Positions 8,294 through 16,968 of a stretch of DNA of 64,000 nucleotides are shown one piece after another. Every line of letters begins with the position of its first letter. Position 1 is the first letter of the stretch. The notes beneath the pieces were generated by a model. It worked only from the letters and a program-made list of their open reading frames with translations. It was not told the DNA's origin and searched no databases. The stretch is from Streptomyces actuosus. GTDB taxonomy: Bacteria; Actinomycetota; Actinomycetes; Streptomycetales; Streptomycetaceae. The translations under genes were made by a program, and so were the position numbers. Where the stretch lies: NCBI RefSeq assembly GCF_016921115.1, contig NZ_JAFFZS010000033.1, positions 1 to 64,000 on the forward strand, read 5' to 3'.

Positions 8294-9418
8294 ATGACGA
8301 GCATCGGTGGAGCCGAGATGGTCGACTGGAATCTCGCGGTGGCGACCGCGACCCGGCTCGTACGGCCGGGCCCCGAGGTGAGCCGAGACGAGGCCAGGGC
8401 CGTCGTCGCGGAGCTGCGCCGGCACGCCAAGTCCTCGGAGGAGCACGTCCGGGGCTTCACCCGGATGGGCACCGACGTCACCCACGACACCCCGGTCCTC
8501 GTCGTCGACCGTCCCGGCTGGGTGCGGGCGAACGTCGCCGGATTCCGGGAGATCCTCAGGCCGCTGCTGGAGAAGATGCAGGAGCGCCGCGGCAACAGCG
8601 CCGGCGGCGCGGTCCTCGGAGCCGTCGGCGGCAAGGTGACCGGGGTCGAACTCGGCATGCTGCTGTCCTTCCTGGCCTCCCGCGTGCTCGGCCAGTACGA
8701 GACCTTCGCCCCCGCCACCCGCGACCTGCCGACCGGTGAGAACGGCGGCGGACGGCTGCTCCTCGTGGCCCCGAACATCGTCCACGTGGAGCGCGAACTC
8801 GACGTGCAGCCGCACGACTTCCGCTTGTGGGTGTGCCTGCACGAGGAGACGCACCGCACGCAGTTCTCCGCGGTGCCGTGGCTGCGCGACCACCTGGAGG
8901 GCGAGATCCAGGCTTTCCTCGCCGAGACCGACGTCGACCCGACGACCGTCCTGGAACGGGTCCGGGAGGCCGCCCAGACACTCGCCGGCGGCCGTCCCGA
9001 GGGCGAGGAGGACGACGGCGGCCGGTCCCTGGTCGAGCTGGTGCAGACCCCCGCCCAGCGGGAGGTCCTGGGGCGCCTCACCGCCGTGATGTCCCTGCTG
9101 GAGGGGCACGCCGACTTCGTCATGGACGGGGTCGGACCGGACGTCGTGCCGACCGTCTCCGAGATCCGCGAGAAGTTCCAGCAGCGCCGCGCCAAGGGCG
9201 CCTCCCGCCTCGATCTCGCCCTGCGCAAGCTGCTGGGCCTGGACGCCAAACTGCGGCAGTACCGGGACGGTGAACGCTTCGTGGCGGCCGTCGTGGACCA
9301 GGTCGGCATGGACGGCTTCAACCGCGTGTGGACCTCGCCCAACACCCTCCCCACCAAGGCGGAACTCGCGAAACCGGCGGAGTGGGTCGCGCGGGTCCAC
9401 CACACGCCGGAGGCGTGA
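8294..9418 (+). CDS. DUF2342 zinc-metalloprotease-like protein
   Basis: A 374-residue protein of the actinobacterial DUF2342 family, sometimes annotated as coenzyme F420 biosynthesis-associated or zinc-dependent metalloprotease. The HEETH motif at residues 183-187 gives a HExxH-type zinc site inside a helix (LHEETHRTQF). The remainder is mostly helical with a conserved-looking VEGHADFVMD-like stretch (LEGHADFVMD). No signal peptide is seen, so it is probably cytosolic. It precedes tilS by about 190 bp on the same strand. The reaction and substrate are unknown. Confidence 0.8.
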   Translation: MTSIGGAEMVDWNLAVATATRLVRPGPEVSRDEARAVVAELRRHAKSSEEHVRGFTRMGTDVTHDTPVLVVDRPGWVRANVAGFREILRPLLEKMQERRGNSAGGAVLGAVGGKVTGVELGMLLSFLASRVLGQYETFAPATRDLPTGENGGGRLLLVAPNIVHVERELDVQPHDFRLWVCLHEETHRTQFSAVPWLRDHLEGEIQAFLAETDVDPTTVLERVREAAQTLAGGRPEGEEDDGGRSLVELVQTPAQREVLGRLTAVMSLLEGHADFVMDGVGPDVVPTVSEIREKFQQRRAKGASRLDLALRKLLGLDAKLRQYRDGERFVAAVVDQVGMDGFNRVWTSPNTLPTKAELAKPAEWVARVHHTPEA

Positions 9419-9611
9419 GCCGCCCGGCGAACGTCGTGCGACACGTCCGGCCCACGGCAGACGAACGCCCTCCCAATCACCCGTCCGAGGGACCGTGGGC
9501 CGTGGACAGGCGTGCAATGCTCAGGGAACCGCCCGTTTCTGTCACCATCTACACACTCTGAGTGACCGACTCGGGCTCACCCCCCGAAAAACTTCATGAA
9601 GGGAACCGGAC

Positions 9612-10655
9612 ATGGGTCCCCATCCTGCGGTCGCGGCGATACGCCTGGCGGTCCGCCGCGTCCTCCACGACATCCTCACCGAACACAGCGACACCGACGC
9701 CCCCGCAGCGGCGCCGGCGCACCGCACGCCCGTGAGCCCGAGCGCGCCGCTCGTCCTCGTGGCCTGCTCCGGCGGCGCCGACTCCATGGCCCTCGCCTCC
9801 GCCCTCGCCTTCGAGGCCCCCCGGCTCGGCCTGCGCGCGGGTGGCGTCACCGTCGACCACGGGCTGCAGTCCGGCTCCGACACGCGCGCCGCGGACGTCG
9901 TCCAGCGCCTGCGGGAACTCGGCCTGGACCCGGTGATGTCGGCCGCCGTCACCGTCGGCCGCGGCGGCGGTCCCGAAGCCGCCGCCCGCGACGCCCGCTA
10001 CGCCGCCCTCGACGCCGCCGCCGAACACCACGGCGCCACCGCGGTCCTGCTCGGCCACACCCGCGACGACCAAGCGGAAACCGTCCTGCTCGGCCTCGCC
10101 CGCGGCTCCGGCACCCGCTCCCTGTCCGGAATGGCCGCGGTCTCGGGGGCCGGCGGCCGTTACCGGCGTCCCTTCCTCCAGCTCGACCGGCAGACCGCCC
10201 GCAAGGCCTGCATGGTCCAGTCCCTGCCCGTCTGGGACGACCCGCACAACTCCGACCCCGCCTACACCCGCTCCCGGCTGCGCCACGAGGGACTGCCCGC
10301 TCTGGAGAAGTGCCTGGGCAAAGGTGTCGTCGAGGCCCTCGCCCGTACGGCCCAGCTCTCCCGCGACGACGCCGACGCGCTCGACGCGTGGGCCGGCCAG
10401 GCCGAGGCCGGCGTCCGCGACGCCGCCGGCCTGCTGGAGTGCGCCAAGCTCTACGCCCTGCCGCCCGCCGTCCGCCGCCGCATCCTGCGCCGCGCCGCCA
10501 TCGAGGCGGGGGCCCCGGCCGGCTCGCTCTTCGCCCGCCACATCGAGGAAGTCGACCGGTTGATCACCGGCTGGCGCGGTCAGGGCGTCATCAATCTGCC
10601 CGGCAAAGTCGTCGCCCAGCGGCAGGGTGGCAGACTGGTGATTCGGCAAGGCTGA
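9612..10655 (+). CDS. tilS: tRNA(Ile)-lysidine synthase
   Basis: Ligates lysine to C34 of the CAU-anticodon tRNA-Ile using ATP, converting it to an AUA reader; essential for decoding. The PP-loop SGGADS is at residues 53-58 and the HTRDDQAET motif follows at about 157. At 347 residues it is a single-domain-plus-linker form, shorter than E. coli TilS, as is usual in actinobacteria. ATG 9612 has AAGGGA about 8 nt upstream. It leads into hpt and ftsH, the same order seen in many Gram-positive genomes. Confidence 0.93.
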   Translation: MGPHPAVAAIRLAVRRVLHDILTEHSDTDAPAAAPAHRTPVSPSAPLVLVACSGGADSMALASALAFEAPRLGLRAGGVTVDHGLQSGSDTRAADVVQRLRELGLDPVMSAAVTVGRGGGPEAAARDARYAALDAAAEHHGATAVLLGHTRDDQAETVLLGLARGSGTRSLSGMAAVSGAGGRYRRPFLQLDRQTARKACMVQSLPVWDDPHNSDPAYTRSRLRHEGLPALEKCLGKGVVEALARTAQLSRDDADALDAWAGQAEAGVRDAAGLLECAKLYALPPAVRRRILRRAAIEAGAPAGSLFARHIEEVDRLITGWRGQGVINLPGKVVAQRQGGRLVIRQG

Positions 10656-10664
10656 ATCCGGAGC

Positions 10665-10716
10665 TCCCACCGGCCCGCTGACGCGGGTCCCGGAGGTCCG
10701 GCACAGGCCGGTGGGA
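10665..10716. repeat. 11-bp inverted repeat in the tilS-hpt gap
   Basis: Arms tcccaccggcc (10665-10675) and ggccggtggga (10706-10716) are perfect complements around a 30-nt GC-rich loop that can fold further. It occupies nearly the whole gap between tilS and hpt. It may terminate tilS transcription or act as a leader structure for hpt. Confidence 0.5.
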
Positions 10717-10729
10717 CGACCGACCGAAA

Positions 10730-11293
10730 GTGATGCGGGTGGACGCGAAAGACATGGGTGCCGACCTCAAAGAGGTGCTCATCACCAAGGAAGAGATCGA
10801 CGCGAAGCTGGCCGAACTGGCCGCGAAGATCGACGCGGAGTACGCGGGCAAGGACCTGCTGATCGTCGGCGTCCTCAAGGGCGCGGTGATGGTCATGGCC
10901 GACCTCGCCCGGGCGCTGTCCACCCCGGTCACCATGGACTGGATGGCCGTGTCGTCGTACGGCGCGGGCACCCAGTCCTCCGGCGTCGTACGGATCCTCA
11001 AGGACCTCGACACCGACATCAAGGGGCGGCACGTCCTGATCGTCGAGGACATCATCGACTCCGGTCTGACGCTGTCCTGGCTGATCAACAACCTCGGCTC
11101 CCGCGAGCCCGCCTCCCTGAAGGTGTGCACGCTGCTGCGCAAGCCGGACGCCGCCAAGGTCGCCATCGACGTGGAGTGGGTCGGCTTCGACATTCCCAAC
11201 GAGTTCGTCGTCGGCTACGGCCTCGACTACGCCGAGAAGTACCGGAACCTCCCGTTCGTCGGTACGCTCGCGCCCCACGTCTACGGTGGCTAG
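10730..11293 (+). CDS. hpt: Hypoxanthine phosphoribosyltransferase
   Basis: Purine salvage enzyme converting hypoxanthine (and usually guanine) plus PRPP to IMP or GMP in the cytosol. The PRPP-binding motif VLIVEDIIDSGLTL spans about residues 102-115, and VGVLKGA near 47-53 is the second conserved loop. Length of 187 residues is normal. GTG 10730 is followed at once by ATG 10733 and a further ATG at 10754; none has a strong ribosome binding site, so the exact start is uncertain. Position between tilS and ftsH matches the conserved tilS-hpt-ftsH order. Confidence 0.94.
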   Translation: MMRVDAKDMGADLKEVLITKEEIDAKLAELAAKIDAEYAGKDLLIVGVLKGAVMVMADLARALSTPVTMDWMAVSSYGAGTQSSGVVRILKDLDTDIKGRHVLIVEDIIDSGLTLSWLINNLGSREPASLKVCTLLRKPDAAKVAIDVEWVGFDIPNEFVVGYGLDYAEKYRNLPFVGTLAPHVYGG

Positions 11294-11477
11294 CACAGCG
11301 CCGTAGGACGCGGGTCGAAGACCGGGAACCCCGGCGGCCGTCGCGCCGTTGGACCATGCAGACGGGATTGCCAGCCGTCCTGTGCGGCTTCGGGCCACAA
11401 TGCTGGGGTACCGTCAGAAGAACTGTCTTATCAAACTCACTGTGGCAGGAGGGACGGGGCGGCACCGCTCCGTGTGG

Positions 11478-13517
11478 ATGGACGTGAAGCGATACTTCCG
11501 TGGGCCGGTCATGTGGATCGTGCTGGCCGTCCTTGCCGTGGTCGTGTTGATGCAGGTCGTCGGCTCGTCCGGCGGCTATAAGACGGTGGACACAGGTCAG
11601 GTTGTCCAGGCGATCAACGAGAACAAGGTCGAGTCGGCCAAGCTCACCACCGGTGACGAGCAGACCATCAAGGTCACGCTCAAGGACGGCGAGAAGATCA
11701 AGGACAGCTCGAAGATCCAGGCGAGCTACATCGGCGACCAGGGCGTGACCATCGCCAGCACGCTGCAGAGCAAGTTCGAGCAGAAGCAGATCCCGCAGGG
11801 TTACACGGTCTCACCGTCCAAGCAGAACCCGTTCGTCGGCATTCTGCTGTCCCTGCTCCCCTTCGTCCTCATCGTCGTCGTCTTCCTGTTCCTGATGAAC
11901 CAGATGCAGGGCGGCGGCTCCCGAGTGATGAACTTCGGGAAGTCGAAGGCCAAGCTCATCACCAAGGACACCCCCAAGACGACGTTCACCGACGTCGCGG
12001 GCTGCGACGAGGCCGTCGAGGAGCTCCAGGAGATCAAGGAGTTCCTCCAGGAGCCGGCCAAGTTCCAGGCCGTCGGCGCCAAGATCCCCAAGGGCGTGCT
12101 GCTGTACGGCCGTCCCGGTACCGGCAAGACGCTCCTCGCGCGCGCCGTCGCCGGTGAGGCCGGGGTGCCCTTCTACTCGATCTCCGGTTCCGACTTCGTC
12201 GAGATGTTCGTCGGTGTCGGTGCCTCCCGGGTCCGCGACCTCTTCGAGCAGGCCAAGGCGAACGCCCCGGCGATCGTCTTCGTCGACGAGATCGACGCGG
12301 TCGGCCGCCACCGCGGCGCCGGCCTCGGCGGCGGTCACGACGAGCGCGAGCAGACCCTGAACCAGCTGCTCGTCGAGATGGACGGCTTCGACGTCAAGGG
12401 CGGCGTCATCCTGATCGCCGCGACCAACCGGCCGGACATCCTCGACCCGGCGCTGCTGCGCCCGGGCCGTTTCGACCGGCAGATCGCCGTCGACCCGCCG
12501 GACCTGCAGGGCCGCCTGGAGATCCTCAAGGTCCACCAGAAGGGCAAGCCGGTCGCCCCCGACGTCGACCTGAACGCCGTGGCGCGTCGGACCCCCGGCA
12601 TGACCGGTGCCGACCTGGCGAACGTGCTGAACGAGGCCGCCCTGCTGACGGCCCGCAGCAACAACAAGCTGATCGACAACAAGATGCTGGACGAGGCGAT
12701 CGACCGCGTCGTGGCCGGCCCGCAGAAGCGGACCCGGATCATGTCGGACAAGGAGAAGAAGATCACCGCGTACCACGAGGGCGGTCACGCCCTGGTCGCG
12801 GCGGCCTCCCCGAACTCCGACCCGGTGCACAAGATCACCATCCTGTCCCGCGGCCGGGCGCTCGGCTACACGATGGTCCTGCCCGACGAGGACAAGTACT
12901 CGACCACCCGCAACGAGATGCTCGACCAGCTCGGTTACATGCTGGGCGGCCGTGCGGCGGAGGAACTGGTCTTCCACGACCCGACCACCGGCGCGGCCAA
13001 CGACATCGAGAAGGCCACGAACGTGGCCCGCGCGATGGTCACGCAGTACGGCATGACCGAGCGTCTCGGCGCCATCAAGTTCGGCGGTGACAACAGCGAG
13101 CCCTTCCTCGGCCGTGAGATGGCTCACCAGCGTGACTACTCGGAAGAGGTCGCCGCGCTGGTGGACGAGGAGGTCAAGAAGCTCATCGAGAACGCGCACA
13201 ACGAGGCCTGGGAGATCCTGGTCGAGAACCGCGACGTCCTCGACAACCTCGTCCTGGCCCTTCTGGAGAAGGAGACCCTGGGCAAGGAGGAGATCGCCGA
13301 GATCTTCGCCCCGATCGTGAAGCGCCCGCCCCGGCCCGCCTGGACCGGATCCTCGCGCCGCACGCCGTCCACCCGTCCGCCGGTGCTCTCCCCCAAGGAA
13401 CTCGCGCTGACGAACGGTGCCAACGGCGCCACTCCGGCGATCAGCACCGTCAAGTCCACGGCGGCCGAGTCCGCCCCGGCCGCCGAGCCGGCCACGGAGG
13501 ACCGCACGGACGGCTGA
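11478..13517 (+). CDS. ftsH: ATP-dependent zinc metalloprotease FtsH
   Basis: Membrane-anchored AAA+ protease that extracts and degrades misfolded membrane proteins and regulators. Two transmembrane helices (about residues 11-28 and 119-140) flank the extracytoplasmic domain. The AAA module has Walker A at 211-218, Walker B IVFVDEID at 266-273 and RPGRFD at 328-333. The zinc site is HEGGH at 433-437. The Walker A reads GRPGTGKT, with Arg212 where Pro is normal; the minimal GxxxxGK[ST] pattern is kept. ATG 11478 is chosen by homology to MDVKRYF starts; the frame is open back to 11349 and GGAGGG at 11450 leaves upstream GTG starts possible. Confidence 0.95.
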   Translation: MDVKRYFRGPVMWIVLAVLAVVVLMQVVGSSGGYKTVDTGQVVQAINENKVESAKLTTGDEQTIKVTLKDGEKIKDSSKIQASYIGDQGVTIASTLQSKFEQKQIPQGYTVSPSKQNPFVGILLSLLPFVLIVVVFLFLMNQMQGGGSRVMNFGKSKAKLITKDTPKTTFTDVAGCDEAVEELQEIKEFLQEPAKFQAVGAKIPKGVLLYGRPGTGKTLLARAVAGEAGVPFYSISGSDFVEMFVGVGASRVRDLFEQAKANAPAIVFVDEIDAVGRHRGAGLGGGHDEREQTLNQLLVEMDGFDVKGGVILIAATNRPDILDPALLRPGRFDRQIAVDPPDLQGRLEILKVHQKGKPVAPDVDLNAVARRTPGMTGADLANVLNEAALLTARSNNKLIDNKMLDEAIDRVVAGPQKRTRIMSDKEKKITAYHEGGHALVAAASPNSDPVHKITILSRGRALGYTMVLPDEDKYSTTRNEMLDQLGYMLGGRAAEELVFHDPTTGAANDIEKATNVARAMVTQYGMTERLGAIKFGGDNSEPFLGREMAHQRDYSEEVAALVDEEVKKLIENAHNEAWEILVENRDVLDNLVLALLEKETLGKEEIAEIFAPIVKRPPRPAWTGSSRRTPSTRPPVLSPKELALTNGANGATPAISTVKSTAAESAPAAEPATEDRTDG

Positions 13518-13533
13518 CGCCGAAGCGACCGCG

Positions 13534-13606
13534 CCGGGCCCGGTGGCCCACCGGGCCCGGAATGGATGCCGCGCCCCCCTGGTTCTAGCCTGGGGGGCGC
13601 GGCATC
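13534..13606 (+). terminator. Double hairpin between ftsH and folE
   Basis: Two strong stems follow the ftsH stop. The first is a perfect 13-bp inverted repeat (13534-13546 with 13548-13560). The second is a perfect 15-bp stem (13565-13579 with 13592-13606) with a 12-nt loop containing ttctag. Together they should terminate ftsH transcription. Because the second ends only 64 bp before folE, part of it may lie in the folE promoter or leader. Confidence 0.8.
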
Positions 13607-13670
13607 TTCGTATGTCCGCGGATCGGACGCGTGGCCCCCACGCGCGAAAGGCACAGGAACGAGGCACCAG

Positions 13671-14276
13671 ATGACCGACCCCGTGACGCTGGACGGCGAG
13701 GGAACCATCGGCGAGTTCGACGAGAAGCGCGCCGAGAACGCCGTTCGCGAACTGCTGATCGCGGTCGGAGAGGACCCGGAGCGTGAGGGGCTCAGGGAGA
13801 CGCCGGCCCGGGTGGCCCGCGCCTACCGGGAACTTCTGGCCGGCCTGCGGCAGGAGCCCGAAGACGTTCTGACGACGACGTTCGACCTGGGCCACGACGA
13901 GATGGTCCTGGTGAAGGACATCGAGATCGTGTCCCTGTGCGAGCACCATCTGCTGCCGTTCCACGGTGTGGCCCACGTCGGGTACATCCCGGCGGAGACC
14001 GGCAAGATCACGGGCCTGTCGAAGCTGGCACGGCTCGTCGAGGTGTTCGCGCGCCGCCCGCAGGTGCAGGAACGACTCACCACGCAGATCGCCGACTCCC
14101 TGATGAAGATCCTGGAGGCGCGGGGCGCGATCGTCGTCGTCGAGGCCGAGCACATGTGCATGTCGGTGCGCGGCATCAGGAAGCCCGGTGCGAAGACCAC
14201 GACGTCGGCGGTGCGGGGCCAGCTGCGGGACGCCACGACGCGGGCAGAGGCGATGAGCCTGATACTGGCACGCTGA
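13671..14276 (+). CDS. folE: GTP cyclohydrolase I
   Basis: First enzyme of folate synthesis: converts GTP to 7,8-dihydroneopterin triphosphate and formate. The 201-residue product has the zinc ligands in CEHHLLPF (Cys90, His93) and EHMCMSVRG (Cys163), the GLSKLARLV helix and the C-terminal RGIRKPGAKT loop. ATG 13671 has GAGG about 6 nt upstream. It follows ftsH and faces the folP-folB-folK genes on the other strand, so the folate genes are clustered but split over two transcription units. Confidence 0.97.
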   Translation: MTDPVTLDGEGTIGEFDEKRAENAVRELLIAVGEDPEREGLRETPARVARAYRELLAGLRQEPEDVLTTTFDLGHDEMVLVKDIEIVSLCEHHLLPFHGVAHVGYIPAETGKITGLSKLARLVEVFARRPQVQERLTTQIADSLMKILEARGAIVVVEAEHMCMSVRGIRKPGAKTTTSAVRGQLRDATTRAEAMSLILAR

Positions 14277-14667
14277 CCAGCCACCCAGCCACCCAGCCAC
14301 CAGCCACCAGTCACCAACCGATTGGCACCAGCCGATCGGCCGACCCGTCGGCGCCGGATGCCGGGGACGGGCCGCGCATCTGGCGTGGGGTCGTGCTTCG
14401 GCAGGTCACGGCAGGTCATGGCAGGGAGCGCGCCGGGATCCTCCACGGCGCGGTCCGTCCTGGGGCGGCCGAGCTTCACCGCGGTGGTCCGAGCGGCCGT
14501 GCCGCACGACGGTGGTCCCGGCCGGGGCGCCCTTGACCGCTGCGTACCGGACCCCGGAAGGCGTGTCGGAAGGCGTGACGGGACCCACGGCCCCGGGGGG
14601 CGTCGGCGGGGGCGGCTCGGGGGTGGCCCGCTGCCAGGGGCCCGGTGGGCCGCGACCGCGACCGCGG
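14277..14667. other. Gene-free stretch between folE and the DUF3180 gene
   Basis: About 390 bp between convergent genes. It starts with a short tandem repeat of ccagccac units (14277-14318) just after the folE stop. The rest is GC-rich with no recognisable coding frame. Read-through from both sides would meet here. Confidence 0.5.
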
Positions 14668-15156
14668 TCAGGACGCCGGAGAGGTTCCCGCGCCGTTGTG
14701 CTCGTCGTCCTCCGGGAGCTTGCAGACGCGCTCCAGGAAAATGGCCGCCGCTATGACCGCGATGCCCGCCAGGACGGAGAAGCCTGCGTAGATGGCCTGG
14801 TCGCGGCGGGCGGGGATGTCCAGGTACTCCAGCAGGAACACCCCCGTGCCGCCGTACATGCCCGCGACCAGGGCGGCGACCAGGGCACTGGCCTGGCCGA
14901 AGACGACCGCGCGGGCCGCCATCAGGGGGTCGACGCCCTTGGCGTCGGGACGCCGCTCGCGCTGTGCCTTGAAACGGGCCCGCAGGGACACGGCCGTCGC
15001 CAGCAGCACGACGGCGATCAGGGCGAGCACGATGGGGGCGGCCAGGGGCACGCGGGGGAGTGTCCCCACCGCGTTCCACAGCCGGGCGCCCGCCCAGGAC
15101 AGCACTCCGGCGACGACGAACACACCGGCCAGCACCCTGATGCGCAGCTCTTTCAC
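14668..15156 (-). CDS. DUF3180 membrane protein
   Basis: A 162-residue protein with four predicted membrane helices (about residues 6-24, 38-58, 82-104 and 121-142) and a short cytosolic tail. It matches the actinobacterial DUF3180 family, which is found immediately downstream of folK in many genomes. No catalytic motif is visible. It is probably the last gene of the folP-folB-folK unit, 82 bp after folK. Function is unknown; linkage suggests only co-expression with folate synthesis. Confidence 0.82.
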   Translation of the reverse strand: MKELRIRVLAGVFVVAGVLSWAGARLWNAVGTLPRVPLAAPIVLALIAVVLLATAVSLRARFKAQRERRPDAKGVDPLMAARAVVFGQASALVAALVAGMYGGTGVFLLEYLDIPARRDQAIYAGFSVLAGIAVIAAAIFLERVCKLPEDDEHNGAGTSPAS

Positions 15157-15238
15157 GGTGTCCTTTCAGCTCCCCGGACATGGTCGAGGACGGCCCGCCC
15201 GAGGTCCGGCCGTCCCGTGGTCGTCTTGACCTTAACGA

Positions 15239-15850
15239 CTACTCGGGCAGCTGGAGTTCCAGGTCCTCGCGCGGGGTCACGCCGTCACGGGTGACCGTGT
15301 CGAGCAGCTCGGCGACGGGTCCGCGGCCGTGCAGCAGGGCCTCCGGGTCCACGTCGTGCCAGGGCGCGAGAACGAAGGCGCGTTGGTGGGCGCGGGGATG
15401 GGGGAGGGTGAGCTGCGGGTCGTCGGAGACGACCGAGGCGTAGGCGACGATGTCGACGTCGAGGGTGCGCGGGCCCCAGCGCTCGTCGCGGACGCGGTGG
15501 AAGGCCTCTTCCACCGCGTGCGCCCGCTCCAGCAGGGAGGACGGCGGCAGCGTGGTCCTGAGGACGACGACCGCGTTGAAGTACGACGGCTGGCTGCCCG
15601 GCTCCACCCCCCACGGTTCGGTCTCGTACACGGGGGAGACCGCCTTGACCCGCACGCCGGGGGTGTCCTCCAGCGCGTCGACGGCTCCCTGGAGGTTCTC
15701 CAGGCGGTTGCCGAGATTGGAACCGAGGGCGATCACGGCCCGCTGGGGGTTCTGGAGCGTGGTGTCGGCGGCGTCCACCGTCTCGACGACGGAGGCGGGC
15801 ACCGGCTGGACGGTCGGGTCGCTGTGACCCCCGGTGAAAGGCGCGGTCAT
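15239..15850 (-). CDS. folK: Hydroxymethyldihydropterin pyrophosphokinase
   Basis: Transfers pyrophosphate from ATP to 6-hydroxymethyl-7,8-dihydropterin, making the substrate of FolP. The core starts at VIALGSNLGNR (about residue 40) and holds the HPPK signature RWGPRTLDVDIVAY with the metal-binding Asp pair. The first ~38 residues are a non-conserved leader. ATG 15850 overlaps the folB stop by four bases (ATGA), indicating translational coupling. The 203-residue length is slightly long because of the leader. Confidence 0.95.
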   Translation of the reverse strand: MTAPFTGGHSDPTVQPVPASVVETVDAADTTLQNPQRAVIALGSNLGNRLENLQGAVDALEDTPGVRVKAVSPVYETEPWGVEPGSQPSYFNAVVVLRTTLPPSSLLERAHAVEEAFHRVRDERWGPRTLDVDIVAYASVVSDDPQLTLPHPRAHQRAFVLAPWHDVDPEALLHGRGPVAELLDTVTRDGVTPREDLELQLPE

Positions 15851-16206
15851 ACTCGGCTCCGGGTGATGGTGACGGTCACGTCGTCGAAGGGGACGGTGAT
15901 CGGCGCGCTCGGCTTGTGAACGCAGACCTCGACCTCCTCGACCCCCTTGTGCTTCAGACAGGCCTGGGCGATGCGCTCGGCGAGCGTCTCGATGAGGTCG
16001 ACGGGCTCGCCCTGCACGACCGCGACCACCTCCTCGGCCACGATGCCGTAGTGCACGGTCTTCGCCAGGTCGTCGTCGGCCGCGGCCGGCCGGGTGTCCA
16101 GGCCGAGGACGAGGTCGACGACGAAGGTCTGTCCCTCCTCGCGCTCCTCGGGGAACACTCCGTGGTGCCCGCGGGCCTTCAGGCCGCGCAGCGCGACACG
16201 ATCCAC
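15847..16206 (-). CDS. folB: Dihydroneopterin aldolase
   Basis: Cleaves 7,8-dihydroneopterin to 6-hydroxymethyl-7,8-dihydropterin and glycolaldehyde. The 119-residue product has the small tunnelling-fold pattern of FolB: LRGLKARGHHGVF at the start, the conserved Glu in VDLIETLAERIA, and a VCVHKP strand with the catalytic Lys. GTG 16206 is preferred over GTG 16215 because AGGAG lies about 8 nt before it and would overlap the earlier codon. It couples to folK through an ATGA overlap. Confidence 0.94.
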   Translation of the reverse strand: MDRVALRGLKARGHHGVFPEEREEGQTFVVDLVLGLDTRPAAADDDLAKTVHYGIVAEEVVAVVQGEPVDLIETLAERIAQACLKHKGVEEVEVCVHKPSAPITVPFDDVTVTITRSRV

Positions 16207-16464
16207 GCGAATCACTCCTGCAATCGTCGGTAGCGGCCGGTGTCTGCCGTGTGCGGGCGGCAGGTCGGCCTCGGTCGAATCTACCTGCGGGCACCGACGG
16301 CACCGGGCCGAGGGGGCGCGACGCCGGTCCGGGGCGCTCAGGGTTCATCGCACGTTCCCCTTGGGGAACCTGCCGCTCACGGTTTGGTAGCCGCGTATAC
16401 CCGCGGCACGGTGATTCCAACCGCTCCTTGGTCCCCGCGGAGGGCCTCCCCGGGGACCGCGCCC

Positions 16465-16968
16465 TCATGCGGGTGACCCGTCGTCCTCGTCCTCGTCGTT
16501 CTCGGCCAGCACGGGGGAGGCGTGGTGGGACCAGAGCTTCCAGCCCTCGGGCGTGCGGCGGAACACGTTGGTGGCGACCACCAACTGGCCGACCAGGGGC
16601 CCCAGCTGCTCCCCCTCGCCGGGTGCGGGGCCCCCACTGAGGATGTTCTCGGTGCAGGTCACCAGAGCGGTGTCGCCGGTGACCGAGACGTGCACGTCGG
16701 TGAGGAAGAACTGGATGTAGTCGGTGTTCGCCATGATCAGCGCGTACGACCTGAGGACCTCGCCGCGTCCGGTGAGCACCGGCCAGCCCGGGTGCACGCA
16801 GGAGATCACGCCGGTGTCGGCCGGATCGTGGTACTCCTCGTCGACGCCCAGGTCGGACGGGGTGAGCCAGAGGGCGGAGACCTGCTCGAAGTCGCCCTGC
16901 TCCAAGGCCTCGTAGAAGGCGGTGTTGGCGGCCTCGACCTGCTCGACGTCCGTGTGGGGGGCGCTCAC
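16465..16968 (-). CDS. NTF2-like (SnoaL/DUF4440-type) protein
   Basis: A 167-residue protein with a nuclear-transport-factor-2-like fold: an N-terminal helix VEAANTAFYEALEQGD, a LTGRGEVLRSYALIM segment and terminal strands VFRRTPEGWKLWSHHAS. The tail is acidic (ENDEDEDD). Such proteins are small ligand-binding or enzyme-like barrels; no active-site residues can be assigned. Its start overlaps the folP stop by four bases (ATGA), so it is co-translated with folP. A role in folate metabolism is plausible by context but not shown. Confidence 0.85.
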   Translation of the reverse strand: MSAPHTDVEQVEAANTAFYEALEQGDFEQVSALWLTPSDLGVDEEYHDPADTGVISCVHPGWPVLTGRGEVLRSYALIMANTDYIQFFLTDVHVSVTGDTALVTCTENILSGGPAPGEGEQLGPLVGQLVVATNVFRRTPEGWKLWSHHASPVLAENDEDEDDGSPA

